From: Piezodorus guildinii
Lineage: Eukaryota > Arthropoda > Insecta > Hemiptera > Pentatomidae
DNA length: 64,000 nucleotides
Direction of reading: 5' to 3'
NCBI GenBank assembly: GCA_023052935.1
Contig: CM041295.1
Coordinates: 106,146,711 to 106,210,710, forward strand
Part shown: positions 22,030 to 32,814 of the stretch, in pieces
How the letters are laid out: each line of letters begins with the position of its first letter
Position numbering within the stretch: the stretch's first letter is position 1
Program-made: the position numbers and the translations under genes
The notes under the pieces: generated by a model
What the model saw: the letters and a program-made list of their open reading frames with translations, nothing else
Database searches by the model: none
Told to the model about the DNA's origin: nothing

Positions 22030-24480
22030 AGCAATCAGTGGTGGTGTTAGGACTGTTCCCCAATATTCATTGGGCTGTTGCCAGCTGTTCCTTGCCTTCA
22101 ATTTCTTCTCTAATATTATTATCCTCAGTAATAAATGTGCCCAAATACTTAAACTGTGGTACACTCTTGAAATGATTTTCAGCCCCCATGATATGCCTGT
22201 TTCCTTGTTCTTTCTAACTGGTCCTCATTCATTTAGTTTTTCCCTCATAAGTACCAGTCCTGTTCTACTGGCAGCAACTTCATACTCCTTGAATGCTAGA
22301 AGTAACGCACTGGCTATTCTTCTGGTAATCACAAAATCATCTGCAAATGCAGTATGTGGTAGATAAATCCTCCACTCCTTTTCTGGATCAACCTCATGAC
22401 CACTTACAATACCTTATTGAATAAAACTAGGGAAAGAAGATCTCCCTGTTGAACACCTTTCTGAATATCAAATCTTTTCACAATTCTCTATTTATGCTGT
22501 CGTATGCTTGCTTGTAATCTATAAACAAAAGGTGCGGTTCAAAATCATATTCTCAGAATTTTTCTAACATCATCCTCATGCATGTGTTCTATTTTAGATC
22601 TTCCTGGGCAGAATTCACACTGGTAACTGCTCAACACCTATTCTGCTCTCTTACCACTCGCTTCATTAGCAAAGCTGAGAGCACCTAATAGTCAATACCT
22701 TATGTATAGTTATGTGATTCCTCTATAATTTCTAGAATCCGATTTGTCTCATTTTTTATGTATTGGCAACATAACTGCCAACTTCTACTCACTAGACATT
22801 TTCTCTTTTGTCCAGTAATACTAATTCGTATATTTCTCTGAGAATTGCCTCACCTCCATATTTTAGTGGTTCTAATGGGATCCTATCAATTCCTGGTGCT
22901 TTATTATTTTTTTAATAACACAATGACTTCTTTTACTTCCTCAGGATCTGGTGGTTCCAGCTTAACACCCTCTTCTTCTGTTCCGACTTCTCATATTTGC
23001 TCTTCAAAGTTTTCCTCTGGGTTCAGAACCTCTTTGAAATAGTCTCTCCACCTGTCGATATCATTCTTCTTATTGTCCAAGAGTACATCTTCCCTTTCTT
23101 TACAAAAATCATTTTCACACTGCCATTGAAATATCTGCTGTTTTTGTTTTACAAATCCTGCAGCATTGTTTCCAGATCTTCCTTTTTCTCTTTTTATACC
23201 AGCAGAGCTGCTCACATTTTCTCTTTTCCATTTGTATTCTTCCCTGACTTGTCTTTTATACCTTTGAAGCATCATTTTATGAGTTTTTGACTTCTGTTGT
23301 ACTGCTATATTGCATTAATAGTCAAACCAAAACTTGTATAGTCTCATCTGTCGCTTCACTTATTCTAATCGATTTCTTTTGTACATATTCTTCTTCTGTC
23401 TCAAGTGCATTGTTTAATACATTTTGTTACATTATTATTATATACAGTCTTTCTTTCTAGGGATTTTTCAGTTCTCTAATCTTATATCTATTCTCCGTTT
23501 TCCCTCATGGCTTGATTGCCATTATCTGTTTGTGTCTTGTCTGTACCAGATAATGATCTATTGATTAAATTTAAATCATTATAACAATAATTATAATGAT
23601 CCACTATTACTCCTCACATTTTCTCTATTACTTTGGTGTCTGCTATCAATCATTCCATGATCAATCTGGTTCTCAGTTTTTCCATCTAGGAAGACCCATA
23701 TTTCCAAGTGGATGGGTTAGTGTTGGAAGGATCTACTTGAGGCAAAGTCAACTGTTCTGTACCCATTATCATTGCTGTATTTATGGAGACTAAACTTTCC
23801 TATTCCTCTTTCCGGTGTTTCTTCTCTACCAATTTTACTATTAAAATCTTTAAGAATTATTTTGGCATTGTATTTGAGAAGTACATCAAAAGCTGTTCTT
23901 AACTGGTCTTAAAAGGCTTTTTTTTTTCTTCTTGCCTGTCTTTACTTCCATGGATGCATGCACACTTACTGGAGATATATTTAAAAAAATTCTTTCAATC
24001 TAAATGTGCTTATTTTTTCATTGCTAGCAGCAAATTCTAAAATAGTTTGTTTTATATTATTCCTTCTTATCATGAAGGCAATTCCGAATACATTTTCTTC
24101 ATGCCCACTATTGATAATGATAGATTCTTTTAGCTCCATCATAGTAGAGTGTTCCTTCCACCTGATTTCCTGGAGAGCCATAACTTCTATCCTATTTCAG
24201 CTCAGACAGTCTTCATGAGCCCAGCTCTTTCCTATTTGTAAGAGTCTACCTTCATTTCATGCTCCTAATGTTAATATCTTGTCTGTTATAAGTTGTTTAC
24301 CTTTGAGTCCGAATCCTTATTATTTATGAGGCTTATTTTAGGTTTTTGAGCTTAATGTTTACACACCTCAGGTTGCTGGCCCCACATTGTGCCCCTTTTT
24401 GTCGCCTTGTACGACTGGCAGGAGAAACCCTAGGCTTATCCTGATCCGAGCCTGGGCAGACTTAGGATCCAATACCATAT
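22030..24480 (-). mobile_element. Decayed LINE (endonuclease-RT) on the minus strand
   Basis: From right to left, a 5' leader-like GC-richer block (24.48-24.36 kb) is followed by endonuclease text MALQEIRWKEHSTMMELKES (24181-) and KIILKDFNSKIGREETPERG..KFSLH (about 23.87-23.78 kb), then DGKTENQIDHGMID. Pre-RT text is at 23275-22991 (DIDRWRDYFKEVLNPEE), and RT text runs through PLEPLKYGGEAILREIYEL to FADDFVIT, the catalytic pair, at about 22340. The RT part is heavily frameshifted. It resembles the 15-18 kb element in domain order and motifs but is a distinct, more decayed copy. Confidence 0.8.
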
Positions 24481-24839
24481 AGTTTTATTATAGTTAGCTA
24501 TAGTTTTGGTATTGGGTTACGTGACAATATCTGTATATCATTTAGATCTGATGAAGCTTAGCCATAAGTGCTAGATGAAAAACTGCACGACTCAGATGAT
24601 TACATAGACTGAACATTTGTTTTTTTATCTTTTCCTATTGAGCTGTAACAGTTTTAGTAATAACACTTACAGTTTGTTAGGAGTTACCAACTTTTATTTT
24701 CTAATGAAATATCCATTTCATATTTCAAGTCTTAAAGATAAATTTCAAACTATCACTCTTGATATTCATATGAGCACACAAACTTAATTTATTACTGGCA
24801 GCTTTTATAAGAATTATAGTTGAGGTTTTTGAGCTTTGA

Positions 24840-25130
24840 TTCATCCCTAATGCTTATTCATTATCTTCAGAGTCTAGTCCTGTCTACCACTGCGCAGTGT
24901 GAGGATGCCCTCTGTAGAGCTTGGACCCATATCCCTTTCCTGAACCTGTGCTCTGCTCATTGTGTTTCTGAAACCATACTGTTTTTCTCAGGTCAGGCAG
25001 TCGACAGTTCTTCTAATCCTTACTTCTAGATTTCTTGAGTACAGCTTGCTTGGTACACTAAGCTGGGATCTACCTCGATGGTTTTTGCATTCCCTGTTGC
25101 CTCCTTTTTAGAAAACTGGCACTATATCAA
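24840..25130 (-). mobile_element. LINE RT fragment (second copy of the block at 1-260)
   Basis: The minus strand contains KTVWFQKHNEQST, and the nucleotide sequence around it (for example TTTCTGAAACCATA and GCAGTCGACAGTT on the plus strand) matches the fragment at the left edge of the window. Frames are broken. Confidence 0.55.
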
Positions 25131-25156
25131 TGATCCCAGTCTTTCGGTGTCCTTTT

Positions 25157-25226
25157 GTTATTCCATTTTTATTTTATTTTTATTTTATTTTTTATCTATT
25201 TATTTATTTTTTTTTTTTTAAGAATT
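25157..25226. repeat. T-rich simple repeat (TTTTA/TTTAT)n
   Basis: ATTTTATTTTTATTTTATT units followed by a T-run lie immediately before the next LINE copy. Confidence 0.8.
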
Positions 25227-25229
25227 CTT

Positions 25230-26475
25230 AACTAAGGACACAAATTGAGAAAAACCTTGGAGAAGAACAGTATGGATTCAGGCCAAACAGAAGTACCCAA
25301 GATCTTGTATTCACTATGCGGCAGATCACTGAAAAAGTAATAGAAAAGGATAAAAGGGTTCTGGCATGCTTTGTTGATCTGGCCAAAGCATTTGATCGGG
25401 TCAGGAAACAAGACATCGTGAGGGAGCTCAATGAAAGGAGAGTCAATAAAGGATTATAAATGACCATCTCAGGGCTTTATATGGACCAGAGAGGTATCAT
25501 CAGAACATGCAACCATTTGTCGAAAGAATTTAAGATATCTCAAGGCATCAGACAAGGTTGCAGTCTCAGCCCACTGCTGTTCATAATGGTCCTAGATGGA
25601 GCTCTAAAGAAGGCCAAGTCGAGAATGAGACCGTACTGCTTAGGAAACTTGAATCTATCGCCAACCCACCTCACCATGCTCGCATATGCTGATGACATCG
25701 TCGTATTAGCCAATAATGGAAGGGATCTCCAGTTCAATCTTCGCATCCTCCAGGAAGCACTTAACCCCATAAACATGGAAATAAATGCCCGTAAAACGAA
25801 AATGATAAAGATAGGAAGAAGAGAGAATCGAATTGGACGAGTCATCAGGCTAGGGGCAGAAAAGATTGAGACGTAAAGAACTTCAAATATCTAGGCGCAC
25901 ATCTAAATGAGCAGGGCTGGGTCGACGAAGCCGGAAGGTGTTTTCTATCTCTTAAGAAGGGCTTCATAGGCAAAAGAGAGGTCTCCAAACATACAAAAAT
26001 AGTAGTATACAAAACAACCTTCTTACCTATATTGACGTATGCCAGCGGATCCTGAGCCCTCACCACTAAACATAATAGCTAACTCCAGGCTATGGAGATG
26101 CGCTACTTGAGGAAAGTTGAGGGTAAGACAAAGAGGGACAAAATAAGGAATACCATAATAAGATCCAACCTTGATGTGAGATCGGCCTAGGATATTGTTG
26201 AAGAAATTCAGCTAAGATGGTACGGCCATGTCTTAAGAATGTCGGAGGACCGCGTGGCAAATGTAAGGTACGAGGTGAAAGTAGAGGTAAGGAGACCAAG
26301 AGGATGACTTGGGAGGATGGGATCAGAAAGGCTTGCAGAAAAAGAGATATAGATTGGAGATCAGCGAGAGAAATGGCGCAGAATAAGAATCCCTGGATCT
26401 CGCTGATCCACTCTACGCTGATCTACCAGCGACCCCTCACACTGCTGTACGGTAGAGAGGAAAAATGAAAAAGAA
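25230..26475 (+). mobile_element. LINE reverse transcriptase, plus strand, mostly open
   Basis: The plus strand encodes LGEEQYGFRPNRSTQDLVFT..CFVDLAKAFDRV (25250-25400), one stop, then a 138-codon open frame (25460-25876) with ISQGIRQGCSLSPLLFIM and LAYADDIVVLA, the RT catalytic AYADD near 25685. Frameshifted C-terminal blocks follow: KYLGAHLNEQG, RWYGHVLRMSEDRVAN, RPRGRPRMTWEDGIRKA (26.2-26.4 kb) and an end near 26460 followed by an A-rich tract. The family is an RTE-like endonuclease-RT element; its endonuclease half is absent. Confidence 0.85.
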
Positions 26476-26639
26476 GAAGAATTCTTTAAAAAAATAAGGA
26501 TAAACAATAAAATAGAAAAAATAAATTATTAAAATAATAATAATTAAAAAAGTATTAAAAATAAATAAGTAAAAAAAAAACTCCCTACTACATTTATATT
26601 TAATACAATAAAATATATTGACGTATATACACATATATA

Positions 26640-26745
26640 CAACACGCTCACTATGTATACACTATACACTCACACACACACAGATATATACGCATATATA
26701 CATACACATACACAAGCACACACATATACATCCACAGAAATACAT
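26640..26745. repeat. CA/TA-rich simple sequence
   Basis: Degenerate ACACACA and ATATATAC units. The His/Thr/Tyr-rich and Cys/Val-rich ORFs on the two strands come from this repeat. Confidence 0.85.
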
Positions 26746-26788
26746 AAACGATTGTGTTAAAAACAAAGTGGTTTTCATTTTTATTTTA

Positions 26789-26909
26789 AGTCGTTTTTCG
26801 ACTTCTTTTAACCTGTATGAAACAGATACAGATTCTATTGCGCTGCCAAAAGAAGTATCGAGAACTTCAATGGGAAGTGTACGATCTACAGTTGAACCGG
26901 ATGCAGGCA
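26789..26909 (+). CDS. Candidate isolated coding exon, unknown protein
   Basis: An acceptor-like TTTTATTTTAAG ends at about 26788 and a donor CAA/GTAAGG starts at about 26910. One frame stays open across the 120 bp and reads LYETDTDSIALPKEVSRTSM and then GSVRSTVEPDAG, which looks like ordinary coding text rather than repeat translation. I recognise no family and no neighbouring exons. The minus strand is also open here, so it may be transposon-derived. Confidence 0.3.
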
Positions 26910-27189
26910 AGTAAGGGGAGTGGGAGAGGATAGGCAGAGTCAGTGAGGGTAAGAGAACGTGAAGAAGAGTGCTGGATCGCGGACCAAAAATAAAAGGTAA
27001 ATCGAGCGGAGTGCCGATTTCTTTTTTTATACATTTTTCTTTTGTAACAGCCGCGAATGATTTATTCAAAGGATATCTGTCTTAATATATTTTTTTTTGC
27101 GTCCGAATAATTATATTAATTTGTTAATCACCTGAATCGATTTAATGTCTGTATGCATTTGAAATATAAGACAGGAGCGATTAATTTCG

Positions 27190-29560
27190 TGCTTGAGTTC
27201 CCGTTTTAAGATTTGGCGTGACTCAATAGTCTTTCCGATTTTAAAACAGGGAAAAGATAAACGTCTTTCGTCCAGCTATCGCCCTTTCTTCCTCACAAGT
27301 TGTGTCTGCAAAATAATGGACAGAATGGTCAATCAAAGATTATCCTGGGTCGCTGAAAAATCTATAACAATAGATCACTCGGTATCATTTAAGATGGAGA
27401 TCCAATATACGTTTGTTAATTGGGAACAATGATTTCTGTCTATTTCGATATGCTTAAAGCGTTTGACAATATCAACCACCAGCTCATCCCGAAGAAATTG
27501 ACATCTAGCGGTATCCAGGGACAAATGTTCTCGTTTATAAGAGGATTTTTGACGAACCGTTTCTTTAGGGTTCGCATTGGTTGCGAATATTCTCAAGATC
27601 ACATACAAACCTGCGGGGTTCCCCATTGATGTGTACTGAGCCCTACTCTCTCTAGCGGTAAATGATTTGGGACTCAGATTACCTAGGGGTGTCAAACCAC
27701 TTATCTACGCCGTTGGTCTTGCGATATTTTATCAGAAAACATACGTGGCATTCAACTCAAACTCCAAGACGCAGCAAACAGAATTTACAACTGGTCAAAT
27801 ACTAATGGAATTCGCCTATCACCGGAAAAGACAAAACGCCTCCACTTCAGCCAAAAACGTAATACACGTCCCTCACCTAATCTAAGTCTAGGTTACTCCC
27901 TTATACCATATACTCAACATCATCGATTATTAGGACTCACATTCAATAAGAAATTAAACTGGAACCAACATATTTCTATGTTTAAAACATCTACTACCAA
28001 AAAAGTGAATTTTATCCGATACCTAAGCAACACCTCTTGGGGTGCCGATAGAACCGGTCTCCTCAAACTCTACAAGGTACTGATTAGGTGCAAATTAGAA
28101 CATGCATCACCCATCTACGGCTCAGCTCGGTCCTCAGTCCTATCAAAACTAGATTCAGTACACCATAATGTGATCCACATTGCTACTGGTGCTTTCAGGA
28201 CGAGCCCCATTTTGAGCTTGTGCGATGAGTCCGCAGAACCCCCACTGTTATTCAGGCAACACAAGCTAGCGGTGAACTATTTCGCACGGTTATATCTCCA
28301 ACCCTCACATCCTACTGAAAAATACATTTTTGAATCTAAATTTTGAAGACGGTTTCGAGAGAAGACACGTACAACTCTACCTATTGTGGAACGATTCCGT
28401 CCCTCAATCAATGATTTAAAGGAAGTAACAATCACTATTCCGGTAATGGACACTCCTCCCTGGACCTACCGACCTCCAAATCTACTCCTCCAACTATCTA
28501 TATACCACTAAAATAAAACTACACCTCTACAGAATCAGGCCAAATACTAGAACTTAATCCGCACTCTGCCTCCACATTTCACAATTTACACCGACGGCTC
28601 AAAATCGCAAAACTCGTGGGGTTGTGCTTTCGTTACTCCGACTTCAAACATAAACGAAAATTGTACCACCTGTGCAATGTCTATACATCAGAATTGAGCG
28701 CTATTGCCTCCGCTCTGTATTTTTATATGATAGGTATTGCCATTGACATCACTAAATTTCGGATTCACACAGCGCTCTTCAGGGATTTAACAATATGTAT
28801 TCTAAACATCCGATTGTTCACTGTATCCTCGAATATCTCACAATGCTCGATGGGCTCGGCAAAACAGTTTACTTCGTTTGGGCGCCCGGCCATGTGGGTA
28901 TTGTAGGCAACGAGGTGGCTGACAAAACTGCCAGATAAGCTTTAACCCTCCCTGGTTGTGGTGCCGCGATCTTAACCGCCTCGAAATTGTCCCTTCCATT
29001 AAAAGAGTCTATACACAAAATATGGCAAGCGATGTGGGATGAAAGTCCGCTCGTGAAGATAAAATGGTTAAAAAAGCTTGTCAACGCTTGGACAACCTCC
29101 AACCGAATTTCACACCGGGAGGAAGTCATCCTTACCTGTCTTAGGATAGGCCATAGCCGACTCACTCATGGCCACCTCATAACGAAAGAAACACCTTCAA
29201 AGTGCACAAAATGTGGTAACATTCTCACCATATTTTCAAGGAACGTTCTTTCTACCGAACAGTTCTTTGCCAGCTCGGCATACCGTCCGATGTCTCAAGA
29301 GCCCAGCGAGACTATAAATCAATTTTCAGTGCGTTAATTAAATTTATTGCAAAATGTATACCCAAAAACAGCCTCTAACAATACTACCTGTATACTCTTT
29401 ATTTCCTCTTGTATCTCCTCTTCTCTTTATCTCTTTCACCTATCATTATCAAACACATAATTTTTATTTTTTTTATATTTTATTTTATTAATTTCTCACG
29501 GAAGTACGAAAACTAAGGCAACTAACCTAAGCCCCGCCTTGAGGTCGCTAGGGAGGGGGG
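27190..29560 (+). mobile_element. LINE with RT and RNase H (I/R1-like), plus strand
   Basis: RT blocks are IVFPILKQGKDKRLSSSYRP (27.23 kb), ISVYFDMLKAFDNINHQLI (27.43 kb), and a CGVPH block; the FADD region is not readable. A connector follows (RYLSNTSWGADRTGLLKLYK, 28.02 kb; KLEHASPIYGSA). RNase H begins at IYTDGSKSQNSWGCAFV (28.58 kb) and ends with FVWAPGHVGIVGNEVADKTA (28.87-28.94 kb). The C-terminus has RISHREEVILTCLRIGHSRL and CTKCGNILTI (29.1-29.23 kb), the zinc-binding end. Frameshifts are present but long frames survive, so this is a younger copy than most. A 3' UTR-like segment with GC-rich text continues to about 29.56 kb. Confidence 0.85.
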
Positions 29561-30005
29561 AGGGGGTGACGATGCACGCTGGCTTAGCGTAGGCTGTGCC
29601 GGGGGATCGTGTGGGCGCCAACATTTTTTTTTTTTTTGTGCTCGTTTAAGGGATTAGAATTCTTTCTTCCGTGTATTCCCCCATTACTCCAATGTAATAA
29701 ACCATTGTTCCTTGATAAGTGTAAGTGTATAAATCTTGCTTCTCCTCCAGAAAAAAACCCCTCCATCTCTCTTATCTCTCTTCCCAAAAATGCAATGGTC
29801 TTTGATGAGAGACAAGTCTAATGTGAAACATTAATCTCGAAGCTTGAAACGAAATGATATTTTACCCTGGGAATATCAAATTAGTTGTTATAGCTTTTCA
29901 TGAAAATAAATTTTATTCTGGGACAAATAGACCCCTAAGATTAAACAAAAAAGTACAAAATAAATTATGTCTGATCTTTTAAGACTTCAGTACGAAAATA
30001 AATCA
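29561..30005. other. Unassigned stretch
   Basis: A GC-richer block with GGGAGGGGGGAGGGGG (29.55 kb) and a T-run at 29.62 kb is followed by AT-rich DNA. Short frames on both strands have no recognisable content. Confidence 0.35.
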
Positions 30006-30009
30006 GATT

Positions 30010-30345
30010 TAGGAACGTAGGAGAACTTAAAAGGTGCTTGGGACTAATTAGGATGACCTTGGTTTTTCCATCATTTAGCTTCAAGTCAATGATCGTAGTT
30101 CATACATTGATATTATCAATATCCCGTTGTAGCTTTTGTAAGCCTCGAGCATTTCGGGAGGGTGGAAGGAAAGATAGATTTCCAAACCATCTGAATATAG
30201 GTAATATTGTGAGTGGTGGATGAAATCAGGGAGATCGTTGATATAGATTGAAAAAAAAATTGGCGAGAGTGAGGACCCCTAAGGAACACCATATGTTAGT
30301 AGAATGGAGGAGGAAGGGTTAATTAGGTATGATAACAATTTTAGA
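30010..30345 (-). mobile_element. LINE RT fragment (Jockey/CR1-like)
   Basis: The minus strand reads GSSLSPIFFSIYINDLPDFI, then YLYSDGLEIYLSF (a decayed YADD box) and EMLEAYKSYNGI across small frame shifts, that is, the palm-domain motifs B to D of a LINE reverse transcriptase. It is the same family as the 48.7-49.5 kb copy (INDLP, YLYADDFLIYLAFPPSDLL). Confidence 0.7.
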
Positions 30346-30995
30346 TCGAGCGTAATTCATTCTTCAGAAGATATATCTAAGAAACAAACATTTTTCTCTA
30401 CTTTAACGTTGCATAATCCACATCTGATTCAAATAAGTTGAGCGCACTAATTATCATACTTAAATTAATCAAAAATTCAAAAGAAATTTAGAATACGATT
30501 TCCAAAAGGCGCTATATCCTTCCATTACGGAAAATTTTACTGGAAACGCAAATTTTACTCGTTCATTTGTTATTATACCAATTAAATTGATTTCATTTTG
30601 ATATAAATATATAAACATTATTTTTACCTTATAAAAGGAAATTTTATAGAATGATTTAGAAAAAATTAAATGAGTAATTATTAGGTATTGGGAATCATTG
30701 CATTCCTCAAACGCGTTTATTGAATGATTTAGGATTTTTTCTTTATTTAATGAAATGGGATGATAGATTTCGATACGACAAAATGATTAGAATAAGAATA
30801 TCAATTTTATATAAAATATCCTTTAGTACCCTTTGAAAATCGACGCCTCAATATTGGTATAATAGGTCAATTTTTTATGGGGGTTGAACTGTGAGTAAAT
30901 CCCTTTTTAATTATTTGTTTGAAAAAGTCCGGAAGAGCATGGGATTCGGATCCGCACCTTTGACTTCATTAAATAGCGCTCAGCCACACAACCAC

Positions 30996-31629
30996 ATTAG
31001 CGTCTAAAACCTGTGAAAAATAGTCGCTCTCACGAGCGGCATCTAGTGCCTTTTTTGGTAACTAGGTTCTCCAACCTTGTCCTCTTTTTAAGGCTGCCGA
31101 ACAGGTGGGGGGAAATTTGTGGGATTTGGTAGTAGTGAATTATCATACACTTTCACATACTTTCAATGTATTATAATAAATATTCAATTTTTTTTTTATT
31201 TCAAATAATGTTTAATTTCTTAAAATAGAGTTTCTATATCAAAAAACATGTTTACATGATATGTATATATCTTTTATATATTTTTAACTTTTATTACAAT
31301 TAATGTTTAATTTCTTAAAATAGAGTTTCTATATCAAAAAACATGTTTCCATGATATGTATATTACACTTGTTTTATTAAAATATAAACTTATCATTTAA
31401 TTTTTTAAATAATATTTAATGATATACTTTATTTTTAAAGTAATATTTAATATTATTATCCGAATTTATTTGTTTAAAATATTCCTTTCCCCTATCCCGC
31501 TACTTTCAAAATACCTCGCTCTCACGAATTTTTACCTACCTCTTCTCTCACTGTGTAGCGCAGCCTGAATTTAAAAAGGGGGCAAGTTTGGAGCATAGCG
31601 ACAATTTGTCACAGGTTTTAGATGCGACC
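30996..31629. mobile_element. Non-autonomous foldback/TIR element inside a SINE
   Basis: Long imperfect inverted arms (about 31001-31130 and 31510-31629) share CGTCTAAAACCTGTGA/CGCATCTAAAACCTGTGA and an inner ..CTCCAA.CTTG.CC..TTTTTA..GGCTGC block. They are flanked by ACAACCAC (30988-30995) and CAAACCAC (31630-31637), a plausible but imperfect 8-bp target duplication as in hAT elements. The centre is AT-rich and noncoding and includes a 64-bp tandem direct repeat. Confidence 0.6.
31207..31365 (+). repeat. 64-bp direct repeat, two copies
   Basis: AATGTTTAATTTCTTAAAAT..TTCTATATC..ACATGTTT(A/C)CATGATATGTATAT occurs at 31207-31270 and 31302-31365, almost identical, spaced 95 bp apart, within the foldback element. 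Confidence 0.9.
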
Positions 31630-32102
31630 CAAACCACGGGCTCTCCCATTTAATTAATTACAAACAAAATTAATGGGCGGAAAAAAAAATCGTATAAAGT
31701 GGAATTCGTTATGTATAATACATAAGTACATAAACTTTTTTAATAATAATACAGTTTATAAACTTTACTTTAATATCTTAATTGTTGCTATAATTAAACA
31801 TGGGTTATTTCAGATAAGTAATGATGAATTTAAATATATAATTCTGCTACATTAAAAATAACTTATAATAAAAAAAATCAACCGAAAAGCGTCATTTTAA
31901 ATCAAAGACAGCATTCTTAATAAAGTATGCCAGTTTCAATATTTTACTGAATATTCTTGCTGGAACGTTGATAGTAAATTTTTGTCTTTAATCAATAATT
32001 AAATTTTATTGCTATTAAGTTATAATTTTTCGTAAGTTCAATGATTTTACAGCTGATCAAAACCCATCAAGCTTTTATTAAAACCTTTTGATATCGAAAA
32101 AT

Positions 32103-32809
32103 ATGGCACCTTTAGAGTTGAGTATCAAAGAAGATTTGAGGGAAGTAATTCGCAGAAAAAGAGGGAAAAAAATATTGAGTGGTTTCAGATAAACCATGTA
32201 ACTTTAAGGGATATGTGTTCAGGGGAAGTATACTGGTTTGGGGGGCGGGGTAGCTGAGTAGGTTAGCGCGCGTTACTTTCAACACGCGTTGCCTAGCAAC
32301 AGAGAAACAAAAACTTGGAACAAAATAATCTCAAGTTCAAGTCTCAGACTGTGGGGGGGGGGGGTTATCTCAGCATTTATCCCTGCCCTCACCCCCCGGG
32401 CCCGAGAAACCCCCTAGCCTTCAAAGACGAGAAAAAAAAAAGAAGAAAAGTACACTGGTCCTGCTCTGAAGATTTGTCCAAACCTGGTTGTGTCCATGAG
32501 ATCCACCTTCCAAAATCTATTTTACAAAGCAAATCGGTAAGACAGGAAATAAACTTCTCTTCTATCTATAAGATGAACAATTTTAGGTTAGAGCAGTTAT
32601 TTATTTTTAAAGACCATCCCACAGAAGAATTGAAATCAGAATATGGTTGAGTCAATCCATACTCAGTTAATAACTGGCTGTCAAATATTAATGCATCTCC
32701 AGAAGCAGATCGCATGCCATTTGAAGTCCTTAGTGGGCATGTTACAATTGACTCCTCATTTTATGATAGTCTCATATGTACTTAAAAAATGCGGTTGTTC
32801 CATGTTTGA
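32103..32809 (+). pseudogene. PDE6D-like pseudogene (second copy)
   Basis: This is the second copy of the 20.26 kb gene. It keeps an ATG and EDLREVIRRKRGKKILSG, then loses one base in the GGGTTTC region, is split by a SINE at 32238-32446, resumes with WSCSEDLSKPG..HEIHLPKSI, REINFSSIYKMNNF and EELKSEYG, hits TGA (32648-32650), continues with PYSVNNW.., lacks six bases in the FYDEDT region and has a further TAA before MRLFHV. Similarity to the first copy extends at least 50 bp upstream of the ATG (ACAGCTGATCA..AAC..TCAAGC). It shares the non-aromatic KSEYG block with the intact copy. Confidence 0.9.
32238..32446 (+). mobile_element. tRNA-derived SINE with target-site duplication
   Basis: It begins TTGGGGGGCGGGGTAGCTGA, with an A-box-like TAGCTGAGTAGGTTAGCG and a B-box-like AAGTTCAAGTC, then a G-run, a C-rich body and an A-rich tail (GAAAAAAAAAAGAAG). 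It is flanked by AAGTATACTGGT (32226-32237) and AAAGTACACTGGT (32447-32459), a 12-13 bp target duplication differing at one internal base. It splits the PDE6D pseudogene. It differs in body from the 47.7 kb SINE family. Confidence 0.85.
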
Positions 32810-32814
32810 TTTGA

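Larger units (their letters stand above)
30885..31660 (-). mobile_element. tRNA-derived SINE interrupted by a foldback element
   Basis: Minus-strand SINE parts are GGGAGAGCCCGTGG (31655-31642) and, after the interruption, GTGTGGCTGAGCGC..GCGGATCCGAATCCC.. ending in GGACTTTTTCAAA (about 30990-30900). This is the same family as the intact copy at 47.67-47.78 kb (A-box TGGCTGAGTGGC, B-box GAGTTCGAATCC, GGGACTTTTTCAA tail). The interruption is the foldback element at 30996-31629. Confidence 0.65.

Noticed and set aside
29584..29787. 67-codon minus-strand ORF and the overlapping plus-strand frame
   Set aside because: No recognisable content; spans a T-run and the LINE 3' UTR.
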